From: an uncultured Clostridiaceae bacterium
GTDB taxonomy: Bacteria; Bacillota; Clostridia; TANB77; CAG-508
Direction: 5' to 3'
Length of the DNA: 63,713 nucleotides
Assembly: GCA_947647275.1 (NCBI GenBank)
Contig: CANSJQ010000008.1
Location: forward strand, 1-63,713
Both the position numbers and the translations under genes were made by a program. Below, piece after piece: positions 16,967-26,573 of the stretch; position 1 is the stretch's first letter, and every line of letters begins with the position of its first letter. The notes below the pieces were generated by a model. The model saw nothing but the letters and a program-made list of their open reading frames with translations. It ran no database searches and was not told the DNA's origin.

Positions 16967-17908
16967 TTAAATTCCTAATAATTTAACTTCAACATCAACT
17001 AATTTATACTTATTGCTTTCTGGGTCTTTTTTGAATTCTACTAGTGTTTTTGCTAGTGTTTCTTCGTTTTGTCTTAGGTCTGTTGAGAAGTATAGTTTTA
17101 ATTGTGGTATTTCTACTTTGTTTACTACTATTGTTTTAAATGTTTCTGCCATGTGTTTTTCGTCTTCACATATGAATATTAATTGTGGCATTGACATGAA
17201 ACCTGAATCTGCTGGTACGAAGTTTCCATAGAAATCTTGATATAGTTTCATTTTATCTACTAGTTTTTTCTCCCAGTCATCTTCTCTTCTTACTACTTCG
17301 AATAAAAATTGTATTGCTTTTCCGTTTTTTGTAAGTTTTACACTTCCTCCTGTTGCTTTAAATACCTTTCCTGCCATTTTTGCATTTATTGCTGGCTTTG
17401 GTACATATGAGTCAAATGCTTTTACTTTTCTTAAGTATGCAATTATTGTTTGATTTCCTGCTAATCTTTTCTTTATCATAGGAACTGGTTTTGTGTTATC
17501 TGTTGGTTGCCATTTGCAATCAACGCCTCTTGAATTTAATAAATATTTTCCCATTTTTTCTAAGCAGTAAATTCTATATATCCCTTTTCCCTCTTCTGAG
17601 CTAAAGTAATATCTTGTTAATATTTTTGATTTTACTAATTGTTCTAATTTATTATTTAATTTATCTTGTGAGCCTACTTCTACACCTTTCCATTCTAGCA
17701 ATTGCATAATTTGTCTTGATGTCATAAATTCAAATTCATTTACTAATTCTAATATTTTAAAATGTAAGTCATTAATATGGCCTATGTTTATTTTGTGAAT
17801 AATTTGGTTCATTGAAACATATCCATCTTTTCCATCAAATACTTTAATTTCTCCTTCTCTTATTGCAAATGGTGATACCACCGCTTTGATCTCGTTATCT
17901 TTTACCAT
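16967..17908 (-). CDS. Replic_Relax/MobC-like DNA-binding protein
   Basis: A 313-residue protein with a winged-helix DNA-binding region at about residues 45-110 (LHFKILELVNEFEFMTSRQI and following) and a C-terminal alpha/beta domain containing FLFEVVRRED...KKLVDKMKLYQDFY, the acidic/basic pattern of the PD-(D/E)xK-like fold in replication-relaxation (MobC-type) proteins. In plasmids such proteins accompany VirD4-type ATPases, and here the VirD4-like gene is the convergent neighbour. The family assignment is from motif recall, not from a search. The start has AAAGGAGG. Confidence 0.6.
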   Translation of the reverse strand: MVKDNEIKAVVSPFAIREGEIKVFDGKDGYVSMNQIIHKINIGHINDLHFKILELVNEFEFMTSRQIMQLLEWKGVEVGSQDKLNNKLEQLVKSKILTRYYFSSEEGKGIYRIYCLEKMGKYLLNSRGVDCKWQPTDNTKPVPMIKKRLAGNQTIIAYLRKVKAFDSYVPKPAINAKMAGKVFKATGGSVKLTKNGKAIQFLFEVVRREDDWEKKLVDKMKLYQDFYGNFVPADSGFMSMPQLIFICEDEKHMAETFKTIVVNKVEIPQLKLYFSTDLRQNEETLAKTLVEFKKDPESNKYKLVDVEVKLLGI

Positions 17909-17944
17909 TTTTTAATCCTCCTTTAAGATATTAATCTTTAAATT

Positions 17945-18487
17945 TTATACTATAATAAGTTTTACTTTGTGCTTTTCTGGTATAATTTTCTTTATATAAA
18001 CATCTACTGGTTTTCCATATTCCATTCCATCTTTATATTCTGCAAGCCCTACTAAATTGGGTGCAAGCTCAATAAATATACCATTATTGCACTTTTCTGT
18101 CTCTCTTATGATACCTTTAACTGTAACTCCTTCTTTAAAGTTTTGGGCATTTTCTTCCCAGCTTCCTAATAGTTCTTTATATGAAAGGGTTATTCTTTTT
18201 AGGTCTCTATCTATATATTTTACCACAACTTTTACATTTTGTCCAATTTTTAGTCTTTCTTCTGGTGATTTTATTCTTGCAACAGATAAATCTTCTATAT
18301 GAATTAGCCCTGTATCGCCTTGTTCTAGCTCTACAAAAGCGCCATAATTCTTTATTCCTGTAACTGTTCCATTTATTATTTGTCCTTCTTTTAAACTATC
18401 TCCATTCCAAAATTTTTTATATTGATTTTTAGAAAGATTTTTTCTATCTTCAGAATTTAAATTTTTGACTTCAATACCATATTTCAA
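17945..18487 (-). CDS. S1-domain RNA-binding protein
   Basis: A basic protein with two S1 OB-fold domains. The first is complete (about residues 30-105: GQIINGTVTGIKNYGAFVEL through RITLSYKELLG). The second is divergent (about 115-180). The reading frame is open to 18622, but the best ribosome site (AAGGAG, 9 bases away) supports a TTG start at 18487, giving 180 residues. It may act on ribosomes or mRNA like other short S1 proteins of Firmicutes. The specific role is unknown. Confidence 0.75.
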   Translation of the reverse strand: MKYGIEVKNLNSEDRKNLSKNQYKKFWNGDSLKEGQIINGTVTGIKNYGAFVELEQGDTGLIHIEDLSVARIKSPEERLKIGQNVKVVVKYIDRDLKRITLSYKELLGSWEENAQNFKEGVTVKGIIRETEKCNNGIFIELAPNLVGLAEYKDGMEYGKPVDVYIKKIIPEKHKVKLIIV

Positions 18488-18773
18488 TTTTTGTTTCTCC
18501 TTCTTCTTTTGTTTAGCTACATTATATAAATAAAAAAATTTATTGTAAATAGTTTTAAACATTTTTTGTAAAGTGTTTAACATTCTTTTCTGTGTATAAT
18601 AGAAATAGAAGAGGTAAACCACATCTGCTTATTCTCATTTCCTATGACTTGTCTATATAATAAAATTACTTTGAGTTCAATCGAACATTGTAAATTCTGC
18701 ACATAATTTATTGACATTTTTCGACTTTTATCATATTATGAAATTAGAATTTTTGATAGAAAAGGAGATTAAT

Positions 18774-19271
18774 ATGTTAAAGGAATTTAAAGAATTTGCT
18801 ACAAAAGGAAATATTATGGATATGGCTATTGGTGTTATCATTGGTGGTGCTTTTCAAAAAATAGTTACTTCTTTAGTTAATGATATTATTATGCCAGCTA
18901 TTGCAATTTTTACTGGGAAAGTGGATTTTTCAGAATTAGTTTTAACAATTGGTAATTCTTCAATAAAATATGGAGCTTTTATTACTACTATTGTTGATTT
19001 TTTAATTATAGCTTTTTCAATTTTTATAGCTATAAAATCTTTTAATAAATTAAATCAAAAAACAAAAGAAAACATTGAAAAAATGACTGAAAATAATAAA
19101 TATATAAAGAAAAGAAAAATAAAGCATAAAAAAGATGATGTACTTGAAGAAGAGGTTAAACAGCAAGAGCCAACAACAAAAATATGCCCTTTCTGTTTAT
19201 CTGAAATAAATTATAAAGCAAAAAAATGCCCTCATTGTACTTCTGATTTAAATGATAATAATGAAGAATAG
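18774..19271 (+). CDS. mscL: large-conductance mechanosensitive channel with C-terminal zinc ribbon
   Basis: A MscL channel that opens under membrane tension to release solutes during hypo-osmotic shock. The hallmark N-terminus [20 protein letters not shown] and the two membrane helices (about 15-45 and 65-95) are present. Behind the cytoplasmic helix is an extra 70-residue tail rich in Lys/Glu that ends in a CPFC...CPHC zinc ribbon at about 145-160, an unusual fusion for MscL. The ATG at 18774 has an AAAGGAG site. An upstream in-frame extension to 18711 lacks one and would spoil the conserved N-terminal helix. Confidence 0.9.
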   Translation: MLKEFKEFATKGNIMDMAIGVIIGGAFQKIVTSLVNDIIMPAIAIFTGKVDFSELVLTIGNSSIKYGAFITTIVDFLIIAFSIFIAIKSFNKLNQKTKENIEKMTENNKYIKKRKIKHKKDDVLEEEVKQQEPTTKICPFCLSEINYKAKKCPHCTSDLNDNNEE

Positions 19272-19311
19272 AGCAAATTTTTAAATTATCAAAATAATAA
19301 CTGGATAATAA

Positions 19312-19346
19312 TAAAATAACTGTAAGCTAAGCTTACAGCTATTTTA
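19312..19346 (+). terminator. terminator of mscL
   Basis: The near-perfect palindrome CTGTAAGCT-A-AGCTTACAG (19320-19338) is followed by a T-rich stretch. Confidence 0.7.
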
Positions 19347-19387
19347 TTAACTATATTCAAAGCACCTAATGGTGTTTTTCTTTTTTA

Positions 19388-20206
19388 TTAAGCTGTTTTA
19401 AGTTCTAATCTTAATTTATCTGCTATCATTGCTATAAATTCTGAATTAGTTGGTTTTCCTTTAGCTGCTGATACTGTATATCCAAATATATTTTCCATTG
19501 TATCTGTTTGGCCTCTTCCCCATGCTACTTCAATTGCATGGCGAATTGCTCTTTCTACTCTTGATGGTGTTGTTTCATACTTTTTAGCTATATCTGGGTA
19601 TAATTGTTTTGTTATCTGATTTATAACATCTATGTCATTTACTACCATCATTATAGCCTCTCTTAAGTATTGATAACCTTTTATATGTGCAGGAACTCCT
19701 ACTTCATGTATTACATTAGTAACTAATGCTTCTAAGTTTTCTTCGTTTTTCTTACTTTCTGGTGCTAATTCTATATATGATGGTTTTATTTCTCTTGTTG
19801 CAAATCCGCCTCTAACTGTTCCATGTTGATAAAATTTGAAATCTCTCATTCTTTTTATTAGTAGATTAATGTCAAATGGTTTTACAATATAATATTCTGC
19901 ACCTAAATTTATTGCTTTTTGTGTTATTTTATCTTGCCCTACTGCTGAAAGCATTATACACATTGGCATCTTTGATATTGTCATTGTTTGTAGTCTTTCT
20001 AATACACCTAATCCATCTAAATGTGGCATTATTACATCTAATATTGCTATGTCTGGCTCATTTGTTTTTATTAGATCACAGGCTTCTTCACCATCTCTTG
20101 CTACTCCTACCACCTCTATATCTTCCTCTTTTTGTAAATACCCTGTTAGTGTGTTTACAAAATCAACATTGTCATCTGCAATTATAACCTTTATTTTGTT
20201 ACCCAC
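19388..20206 (-). CDS. spo0A: sporulation master response regulator Spo0A
   Basis: A full-length 272-residue Spo0A. The receiver domain (1-125) has the acidic pocket ADDN, the phospho-acceptor Asp in [12 protein letters not shown], and the switch Lys in YIVKPF. The C-terminal sporulation domain (about 155-272) carries the recognition region with [20 protein letters not shown]. It starts at a GTG behind AAGGAGG. It shows the lineage has, or recently had, the genetic basis for sporulation. It stands alone here; the usual spoIVB neighbour is not seen. Confidence 0.97.
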   Translation of the reverse strand: MGNKIKVIIADDNVDFVNTLTGYLQKEEDIEVVGVARDGEEACDLIKTNEPDIAILDVIMPHLDGLGVLERLQTMTISKMPMCIMLSAVGQDKITQKAINLGAEYYIVKPFDINLLIKRMRDFKFYQHGTVRGGFATREIKPSYIELAPESKKNEENLEALVTNVIHEVGVPAHIKGYQYLREAIMMVVNDIDVINQITKQLYPDIAKKYETTPSRVERAIRHAIEVAWGRGQTDTMENIFGYTVSAAKGKPTNSEFIAMIADKLRLELKTA

Positions 20207-20389
20207 TTTTCTTCCTCCTTCGTTTCCAAATATTGTAAATTTCCCTTACAAGTGAGATTATATTATTAATAGAGAATTTTTGCAATAGTTTTTTGGAAAT
20301 TTTTTCAATTTTTTACCATATTTTTCCATATATACTGTTTTTATTTGTTATACTACACTATCTTCCAACATTTGTAGATTTATAAGCTT

Positions 20390-21022
20390 TTAATTTTCTA
20401 ATTTTTTTCTTATATTTCTTTCTTTTATTATCTTATATTTTTCTATTTTAAAGTTTAATTCTTTTATATTATTTAATAATTTTTCTTTTTCTTCATTACT
20501 TAACTCTAAATTACATATTATTTTTTCGCCATATTCTGAGCTAATTATACTTATATTATTTTTTTTGCAGTAATAGTTTAATTTTTCAAAATCATTATAA
20601 TTAATTTGTATTTCTATTTCATAACCTCTTTGTTCTATTACTAATTTTGCATTATTTATTGCTTTTATGGTACTTTCTGAATATGCCCTTACTAGTCCAC
20701 CTGTACCTAATAGTATTCCTCCGAAATACCTAGTTACTACTACTAGTACATTTATAAGTTCATTTTTGTTTACTATATTTAACATTGGCATTCCTGCTGT
20801 TCCACTTGGCTCACCATCATCTGATGCTCTATTTACAATTCCTTCATTTGTCATTATGCTATATGCAAAGCAATGATGTTTTGCATCAAAATATTTTTTC
20901 TTTATTCTATTTATATGTCCTTCCGCTTCTTCAACACTTTGAACATATATTAAATCTGCAATAAATTTAGATTTTTTCTCTACTATTTCTTCTGTTACAT
21001 TTTCTTTTATCGTTTTTAACAT
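20390..21022 (-). CDS. yigZ: YigZ/IMPACT family protein
   Basis: A 210-residue protein of the YigZ/IMPACT family. The conserved N-terminal block (KKSKFIADLIYVQSVEEAE, then AKHHCFAYSI) and the DDGEPSGTAGMPML motif at about residue 70 are diagnostic. A C-terminal ferredoxin-like (DUF1949) domain follows. The family is linked to translation regulation, but the bacterial role is not settled. The start at 21022 (MLKTIKENVTEE) has AGAGAGGG before it. Extending upstream to 21070 has no support. Confidence 0.92.
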   Translation of the reverse strand: MLKTIKENVTEEIVEKKSKFIADLIYVQSVEEAEGHINRIKKKYFDAKHHCFAYSIMTNEGIVNRASDDGEPSGTAGMPMLNIVNKNELINVLVVVTRYFGGILLGTGGLVRAYSESTIKAINNAKLVIEQRGYEIEIQINYNDFEKLNYYCKKNNISIISSEYGEKIICNLELSNEEKEKLLNNIKELNFKIEKYKIIKERNIRKKLEN

Positions 21023-21237
21023 ATTTCCCTCTCTTTTACTTTTTATATCATAAAATTGAAAAGTTATCAATATTTTATCTATAGATTTAATATTACCAAT
21101 TCTAGCCTATATATATTAATATTTCAGAACTTTTTATGTTAAATGTTTAAATTCCTTATTTCACTAAATAGTGAGAGGTGTATCCTCACTTTTGGTTTTA
21201 TGCTATATATATACTAACAACAACAAGGAGGATTTAA

Positions 21238-22746
21238 ATGAAAAAATTAATTAAAAACTTTTTAGCAACATTTCTTTTTATCTTAGCATTATTGCAGGTA
21301 CCTATGGTAGCATATTGCAAAACTGACATTCCCTCTGCAACTTCAGACTTCTATGTAAATGATTTTGCAGGTGTGTTTTCTGAAAGTGAAAAAGCTCAGC
21401 TTATGGCTAATGCAGTAGCCTTAGCAAATGATCATGATGGCATACAAGTAGTGATTACTACTATAGAGTCACTTAATGGTGATTCTGTAGAAAGTTATGC
21501 TCACGAAATGTATGAACAGTATGGCATTGGTAAGGATGATATGGGACTTCTAATTCTTCTTTCCACTGGCGATAGAGAACTTCGGCTAGAAGTTGGAAAA
21601 GCAATGGAGGCATATATAAATGACTCTAAAGCCGGCCGATTTATGGACAATTATGCTATTCCTTCATTTAAAGAAGATAAATTTAACGAGGGTTTAATAA
21701 ACCTTCAAACTGCTTTAATTGATGAAATAGTAAGTAATGTCAATAAAGAAAGTGACTCTACACCTATTGTAACAACTAAAGCTAAAAGTAATTTTAACTT
21801 TTTTGCGATTTTAGGAATTCTCTTACTTGCATGTTTAGTATTTGCTTTTATTTGTTTTATTGTAGCTATTATACGAAAAATCATATTTAAGAGTAAAGAA
21901 AAACAGCAAATGATTGAATCTCTCACTAATAAATTGCATGAAAGTGAAGAAAAGGTTTATGACATTCAGAATAATGCTACTAAGCGTATTGGTTACTTAA
22001 AAGAGGAAGTCTCTCGGATCTCTGGGCAATACAACAGCCTTGAGAATAAATATCAGACTTTGCAAGATAGATATTCTCGAGTTAATGTTTTATACCCTAC
22101 TGCTGATGAAGATGTTACTTCTATGATTGAAGAAGAAATTAAGCAACATGATATGGCTCTTGCAAATGAAGTAGATTTGGTTATTAAAGAAGTAATAGCT
22201 TTAGAAGCTAGTAAAGATATTGTTTCTAAGGTACATGGAGCAATCTCTCATTACTCGAATTTAAGTAAAAAGCAGAAAACTTATATAAAGTCTGATATTA
22301 ATAGGCTTAATAAGTTGTATGAAAAATCTTTGCATTTAAAAGAAGAGTATGATAAAAAGATGGAAGAAGAAAGAAACAAAAAGTTAGCAACTGCTGCTGT
22401 TTCTTCTATTACAGCTATTATCTCTTGCATTAGCGTAGGCAAGGCAAAAGACTTAAGAAAGTTAAAGGAAGCAAAATCTATCTATGATAACTTAAGTTCT
22501 AGTTCTAAAAAATACTTTAACACATCTGTTTTAGATAAATTAGATAAATTGTATAAAGAAGCAAAAAGAGATAAAGAACGAGAAGAGGAAGAAGAACGTA
22601 GAAGAAAAAGAAAAGAAGAAGAAGAAGAACGTAGAAGGCGGCAAAATAATAGTTTTAGTAGTAGTTCACACTATGGAAGTTATAGCAGTCATCATAGTGG
22701 CTTTGGTGGTCACAGTGGCGGAGGTGGTGCTTCAAGGAGATTTTAA
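21238..22746 (+). CDS. TPM-domain membrane protein with coiled coil
   Basis: A 502-residue protein with a signal peptide (1-28), a TPM (TLP18.3/Psb32/MOLO) domain at about 35-170 (FYVNDFAGVFSESEKAQLM, ELRLEVGKAMEAYIND), one membrane segment near 190-215, a long coiled coil (220-290), a charged region and a Ser/Gly/His-rich tail ending SGGGGASRRF. It opens a three-gene operon with another TPM protein and LemA. Codon use is richer in GC and in CGT, CAG and CGG than its neighbours. CGG is used in frame three times (21583, 22015, 22639), which suggests recent transfer. Confidence 0.85.
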   Translation: MKKLIKNFLATFLFILALLQVPMVAYCKTDIPSATSDFYVNDFAGVFSESEKAQLMANAVALANDHDGIQVVITTIESLNGDSVESYAHEMYEQYGIGKDDMGLLILLSTGDRELRLEVGKAMEAYINDSKAGRFMDNYAIPSFKEDKFNEGLINLQTALIDEIVSNVNKESDSTPIVTTKAKSNFNFFAILGILLLACLVFAFICFIVAIIRKIIFKSKEKQQMIESLTNKLHESEEKVYDIQNNATKRIGYLKEEVSRISGQYNSLENKYQTLQDRYSRVNVLYPTADEDVTSMIEEEIKQHDMALANEVDLVIKEVIALEASKDIVSKVHGAISHYSNLSKKQKTYIKSDINRLNKLYEKSLHLKEEYDKKMEEERNKKLATAAVSSITAIISCISVGKAKDLRKLKEAKSIYDNLSSSSKKYFNTSVLDKLDKLYKEAKRDKEREEEEERRRKRKEEEEERRRRQNNSFSSSSHYGSYSSHHSGFGGHSGGGGASRRF

Positions 22747-22794
22747 TTTTTTCGTAACAAGTGGATTGTAATCTAAAAGAAAGGAATAATAGGT

Positions 22795-23547
22795 ATGAAA
22801 AAAAAGCGGAAAGTTTCTTATCTAACTATACTTGTATCATTAACTATACTTTTATTATCATTGACAGGTTGCAGTTTTGCTACTGAAAATGAAATTCCTA
22901 TTCCAACTGTTGAAGAAAATGTCTATGTTTATGATCAGGATAATATTATTGATGATGATGTAGAAAGCTCTCTTAATGAGATGCTTACGGAGTTGGAAGA
23001 AAAGACTGAAGTAGAATTTGCCGTTGTTTCAGTAGAAAGTTTGCTGGGCAAAAGTATTGAGGATTACTCAAATAATCTTTTTAATACTTTAGGTATTGGC
23101 AAAAAAGGCAAAGATAATGGTTTACTTCTTATTTTTACTCGTTCTGATGAACGAGTAAGAATTGAAGTTGGAAGAGGCTTAGAAGGCTTACTTAATGATT
23201 CAAAATGTGGCCGCATTCTTGATGACTATTTTGTTCCTTACCGTGAAAACGATGAATATACTAAAGCAACAGAGCTTACAGTAAATGCTATTTTAAATAT
23301 ACTTGCTGAAGAATATGAAGTTGATATTAACGGTATGGAAACAGATTTGCCATCAAAAGATAGCTCTGATAAGTTTTTTTCATTGTTAGTAAAGATAATA
23401 ATAATTATAGTACTCATCATAATTATGCTTGTACTTTCTGATGGTGATATCTTTTTAATTGTTAGCTCGTTTGGAGGATCTTCAGGAGGTTTCTCTGGCG
23501 GTAGTCTTGGCGGGGGCTTTTCTGGAGGCGGAGGCGCTTCTAGATAA
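22795..23547 (+). CDS. TPM-domain lipoprotein
   Basis: A 250-residue lipoprotein with lipobox LTGC at about residues 23-26, a TPM domain (about 40-175, containing VRIEVGRGLEGLLND and SKCGRILDDYF), a membrane segment (about 195-220) and a C-terminal Gly/Ser tail ending GGGGASR, like its upstream paralogue. It starts 48 bp after the preceding gene with AAAGGAAT. Codon 5 is an in-frame CGG (22807-22809). TPM/LemA sets are thought to act in membrane protein quality control or membrane remodelling; that role is known of relatives and is not shown here. Confidence 0.85.
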   Translation: MKKKRKVSYLTILVSLTILLLSLTGCSFATENEIPIPTVEENVYVYDQDNIIDDDVESSLNEMLTELEEKTEVEFAVVSVESLLGKSIEDYSNNLFNTLGIGKKGKDNGLLLIFTRSDERVRIEVGRGLEGLLNDSKCGRILDDYFVPYRENDEYTKATELTVNAILNILAEEYEVDINGMETDLPSKDSSDKFFSLLVKIIIIIVLIIIMLVLSDGDIFLIVSSFGGSSGGFSGGSLGGGFSGGGGASR

Positions 23548-23608
23548 TAAGCTATATACAATTGTAACTATAAACCATATCAAACAATTCAAACAGGAGG
23601 ATTTTACT

Positions 23609-24178
23609 ATGAAACAAACAGGTATCGGTATTGCAGTAGCTATTGTATTAATTGGTATTTTTTGGTTTTTTGGAACTAAAAATCAGCTGGTCACTTTAAA
23701 AGAGGATGTAAATTTGAAGCAGGCTCAGGTTCAAACTGCTCTGCAGAGGCGAAGTGATCTTATTCCTAACTTAGTTCAAACAGTTAAGGGATATGCAACA
23801 CATGAGGAAGCTGTTTTTACTGAAATTGCGGAAGCAAGAGCTAAACTTGCTGGAAGTATTGAAAGTGGAGATATTGAGGCTATTCAGAATTCTTCTAATG
23901 CTTTAGACTCTGCTATTGGAAGGCTGTTGTTTATTTCAGAAGACTATCCTGATTTGCAGGCTAATGAGCAGTTTATAGCTTTGCAGGATGAGCTTGCTGG
24001 GACAGAAAACCGTATTTCTGTGGCACGACAGTATTATAATGAAGCTGTAAGCACTTATAATGTTGCTATACAGAAAATACCTACTAGTATAGTTGCTAGT
24101 ATGAGTGGGTATCAGCCTGCAAAATACTTTGAAGCTGATGAGAAATCACAGGAAGTACCTATTGTAAATTTTGATTAA
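23609..24178 (+). CDS. lemA: LemA family protein
   Basis: A 189-residue LemA protein with one N-terminal membrane segment (about 4-22) followed by a long helical domain. Family motifs are clear: VQTALQRRSDLIPNLVQTVK, HEEAVFTEIAEAR and ENRISVARQYYNEAVSTYN. The ATG at 23609 has a CAGGAGG site, and an upstream in-frame extension overlapping the previous gene is rejected. It is third in the operon with two TPM proteins. Its codon use shares the GC-richer pattern of the operon, but no in-frame CGG was found. Confidence 0.93.
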   Translation: MKQTGIGIAVAIVLIGIFWFFGTKNQLVTLKEDVNLKQAQVQTALQRRSDLIPNLVQTVKGYATHEEAVFTEIAEARAKLAGSIESGDIEAIQNSSNALDSAIGRLLFISEDYPDLQANEQFIALQDELAGTENRISVARQYYNEAVSTYNVAIQKIPTSIVASMSGYQPAKYFEADEKSQEVPIVNFD

Positions 24179-24184
24179 CCTTTC

Positions 24185-24218
24185 AAAAAAGGGGGTGGCA
24201 CATGCTACCTCCTTTTTG
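24185..24218. terminator. bidirectional terminator between lemA and the PBP gene
   Basis: AAAAAGGGGGT and ACCTCCTTTTT pair with one G-U on the plus strand. It ends the TPM operon and the convergent PBP gene. Confidence 0.7.
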
Positions 24219-24219
24219 T

Positions 24220-26418
24220 TTACCAATCTACATATACATTGCTTTCCTCTTTTACCTTTATACTTGCTTTTGGAGTTTGTATTTTTACAGTTGTATTTTC
24301 TTTATCCATTCCTTCTTGTTCGTTTGATATTATTAATTTTAAGTTATTTTCCTTTAATATCTTTTCTGCTTCTTTTAGTGTTTTTCCTTCTATGTTTGGT
24401 ACTTCTACTTCTTTTTTCATTTCTTCTTCTAGTTCGTTATCTTTTACTAGTTCTAAATATGGAAGTACTTCTCCGAATATTTGTGAGCCTATTGGCGCTG
24501 CTACTCCTCCTCCTTGATGTCCTCCTTCTCCTGTTGGATTATATAAGGTAATTAATACTGCTACTGTTGGGTTTGATATTGGTGCTACTCCTATAAAAGA
24601 TGTTACATATTTTCCTGTATTTACACCATCTTCTGAGGTCCCTGTTTTTCCTCCTATTCTATATCCTTTAACTTGTGAATTTTTACCGTGTTCCTTCTGC
24701 TACAACACTTTCCATCATATTAAGTACATTTTTAGCTGTTTCTTCTGAAATTACTCTATCTTTTTTTATTACTTCTATTTCCTTTTTCTCCCCTGTTTGA
24801 CTATCAATAGTTGCTTTTACTACTCTTGGCTGTATATATGTTCCTCCATTTGCAATAGTAGATACCATTGTTATCATTTGTATTGGTGTTACTTCAAACC
24901 TTTGACCAAATGCTATTGTTCCGAAGCTCTACTGGTCCTACTTTTTCTTCTTTTAAAAATATTGAGCCTGCTTCACCTGGAAGATCTACTCCAGTTCTTC
25001 TTAAAAAACCAAATTTTTCTAAATACTCATAATATTTGTGTACACCAAGTTTTTGCCCTAGCCCTATAAACACTGGGTTGCATGAATTCATTAGTGCTTG
25101 CCTTAAACTTTCTGGGCCATGTGGTCTGTAATGTCTCCAACATTTTATACGTGTTCCTGCAACTTCAATTGAACCAGTACAACAAAATTCCCCTTCTTTA
25201 TCTACTTCTGTTATTTTTTCCTCTAATGATGCTGATGCTGTTACTAATTTGAATGTGGAGCCTGGCTCATATGTATCTGAAATTGCTTTATTTCTCCACA
25301 TTGCCTGTAAACTTTTAGTTTTATCACTTTGATTTAGACTATCCCAATTTGCTTTCAATTCATCAGTATTTGGTGAATATGGCTCATTTAAGTTATAGTT
25401 TGGGTAACCAGCCAGTGCTAAAATATCTCCATTTTGTGGATTCATAATCATTATATTTCCACCGTCTGTACACTTATTATCTATGCAAGCTTCTTTTAAA
25501 TATTTTTCTGCTATTCCTTGAATTGTGCTATCTATTGTAAGTATTAAATCATTTCCATCAATTGCTGGTACATAGTTCTCTGTAGAATTTTCTATTTCAC
25601 CACCTTTTGCATCTGTTACTTTTGTTATCTTTCCGTTTACTTCCTTTAAGTTCTTTATCATACCAAGCTTCTATACCATCTAACCCTTGATTATCACTTC
25701 CACAAAAACCTATAATTTGAGATGCTAAATTGTTGTATGGATAATATCTTTTTGTATCTTCATCTATATTAATTCCACTAGTTATATTATTATCTTTCAT
25801 CCAAATTCTAAGTTCATCTGCTTTTTCTTTATCTATTTTTTTTACTATCGTTTCTATTGAACTTCTTTTAGTTACTCGCTTTAAAACAGTTTCATAATCT
25901 AAATCAAATATTCTAGTAAGTGCTTCAGCCACTTTTTCTTTATTTTCTTTTGATATATTTACTGGATTAACTGTTATTGTTTCAACTGTTGAACTAACTG
26001 CCAAAATATTTTTCCCTGTACTATCATAAATAGTTCCTCTTTTGGGGTTTATATTTCTATCTAAGGTTTGTGCCATATATGCCATAGATTGCAACTCTTC
26101 ACCTTCAATAAATTGTATATATGCCAATCTTCCCGCTAAAAATGTAAATAAGAACACAGCTACTATTAGTTCCCATATAACCTTTTTCTTTCTTGTTATA
26201 TTACCTGTAATTTCTGAACTTTTCGATTGTTTTTTATTTATTTTTCCAAAATTAATCTGCTTTTTCTTTTTCAATTTATCTATTTCTTTATTATTATTCT
26301 GTCTATCTATTCGCTTTTTTAATTTATTTTTTACAATTTGTCTTTGAGTCTTTTTTATATGTTCGTTTTCTTTTTTATTTTTCAAATTGTTAATTATATC
26401 TTTTCTAATATTGTTCAA
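24220..26418 (-). CDS. SpoVD/FtsI-type penicillin-binding protein, three +1 shifts at CGG
   Basis: A class B PBP (peptidoglycan transpeptidase) at the ftsI/spoVD position of the mra cluster. In the zero frame it falls into four pieces. Skipping the C of three CGG codons (25635, 24923, 24688, minus strand) gives one protein of about 731 residues: basic N-terminus, one membrane segment, dimerisation domain, SxxK motif in EPGSTFKLVTA, SCN in MNSCNP, KTGTSED, and a C-terminal PASTA domain. The resumed sequence aligns with the intact paralogue at 32151 on both sides of each break. The TTG at 26418 fits the AGGAGG site better than the one at 26427. Confidence 0.85.
24685..24688 (-). other. +1 recoding site CGGT (third in the PBP)
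   Basis: The zero frame reads ACA CGG TAA. The resumed frame reads ACA (C) GGT AAA AAT, then runs through KTGTSED to the PASTA domain. Confidence 0.85.
24920..24923 (-). other. +1 recoding site CGGA (second in the PBP)
   Basis: The zero frame reads CTT CGG AAC and stops 13 codons later. The resumed frame reads CTT (C) GGA ACA ATA GCA TTT GGT, giving ELGTIAFGQRF. This matches ELATMSFGQRF of the paralogue. Confidence 0.85.
25632..25635 (-). other. +1 recoding site CGGA (first in the PBP)
   Basis: The zero frame reads AAA CGG AAA. The resumed frame reads AAA (C) GGA AAG ATA, giving LKGSKGKITKVTDAKGG. The paralogue has LSGTPGKRTTI at this point. Confidence 0.82.
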
Positions 26419-26529
26419 ATCTTTCAATCCCTCCTATTTAAGTAATTTCCTTGAAGTGCAGGTTGCCAAAGGCTGAGACCCCTCTACAATTTTAATTATT
26501 TACTATTATAAACATATGAAAAAAGGCAC

Positions 26530-26573
26530 AAAAAAAGAACAGTTTGCATATTATACAAATTGTCCTTTTTTAT
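26530..26573 (-). terminator. terminator after the FtsL-like gene
   Basis: On the minus strand AAAAAAGGACA-TTTG pairs with CAAA-TGTTCTTTTTT, then T residues. It overlaps the stop of the FtsL-like gene, so the PBP downstream probably needs read-through or its own promoter. Confidence 0.65.

Noticed and set aside
23459..23608. N-terminal extension of LemA into the TPM lipoprotein gene
   Set aside because: The ATG at 23609 has a strong AGGAGG and matches the family start.
24220..26418. PBP gene as a pseudogene with random frameshifts
   Set aside because: All three breaks are the same CGG event, the catalytic motifs and PASTA domain are intact, and no other stops or indels are present.
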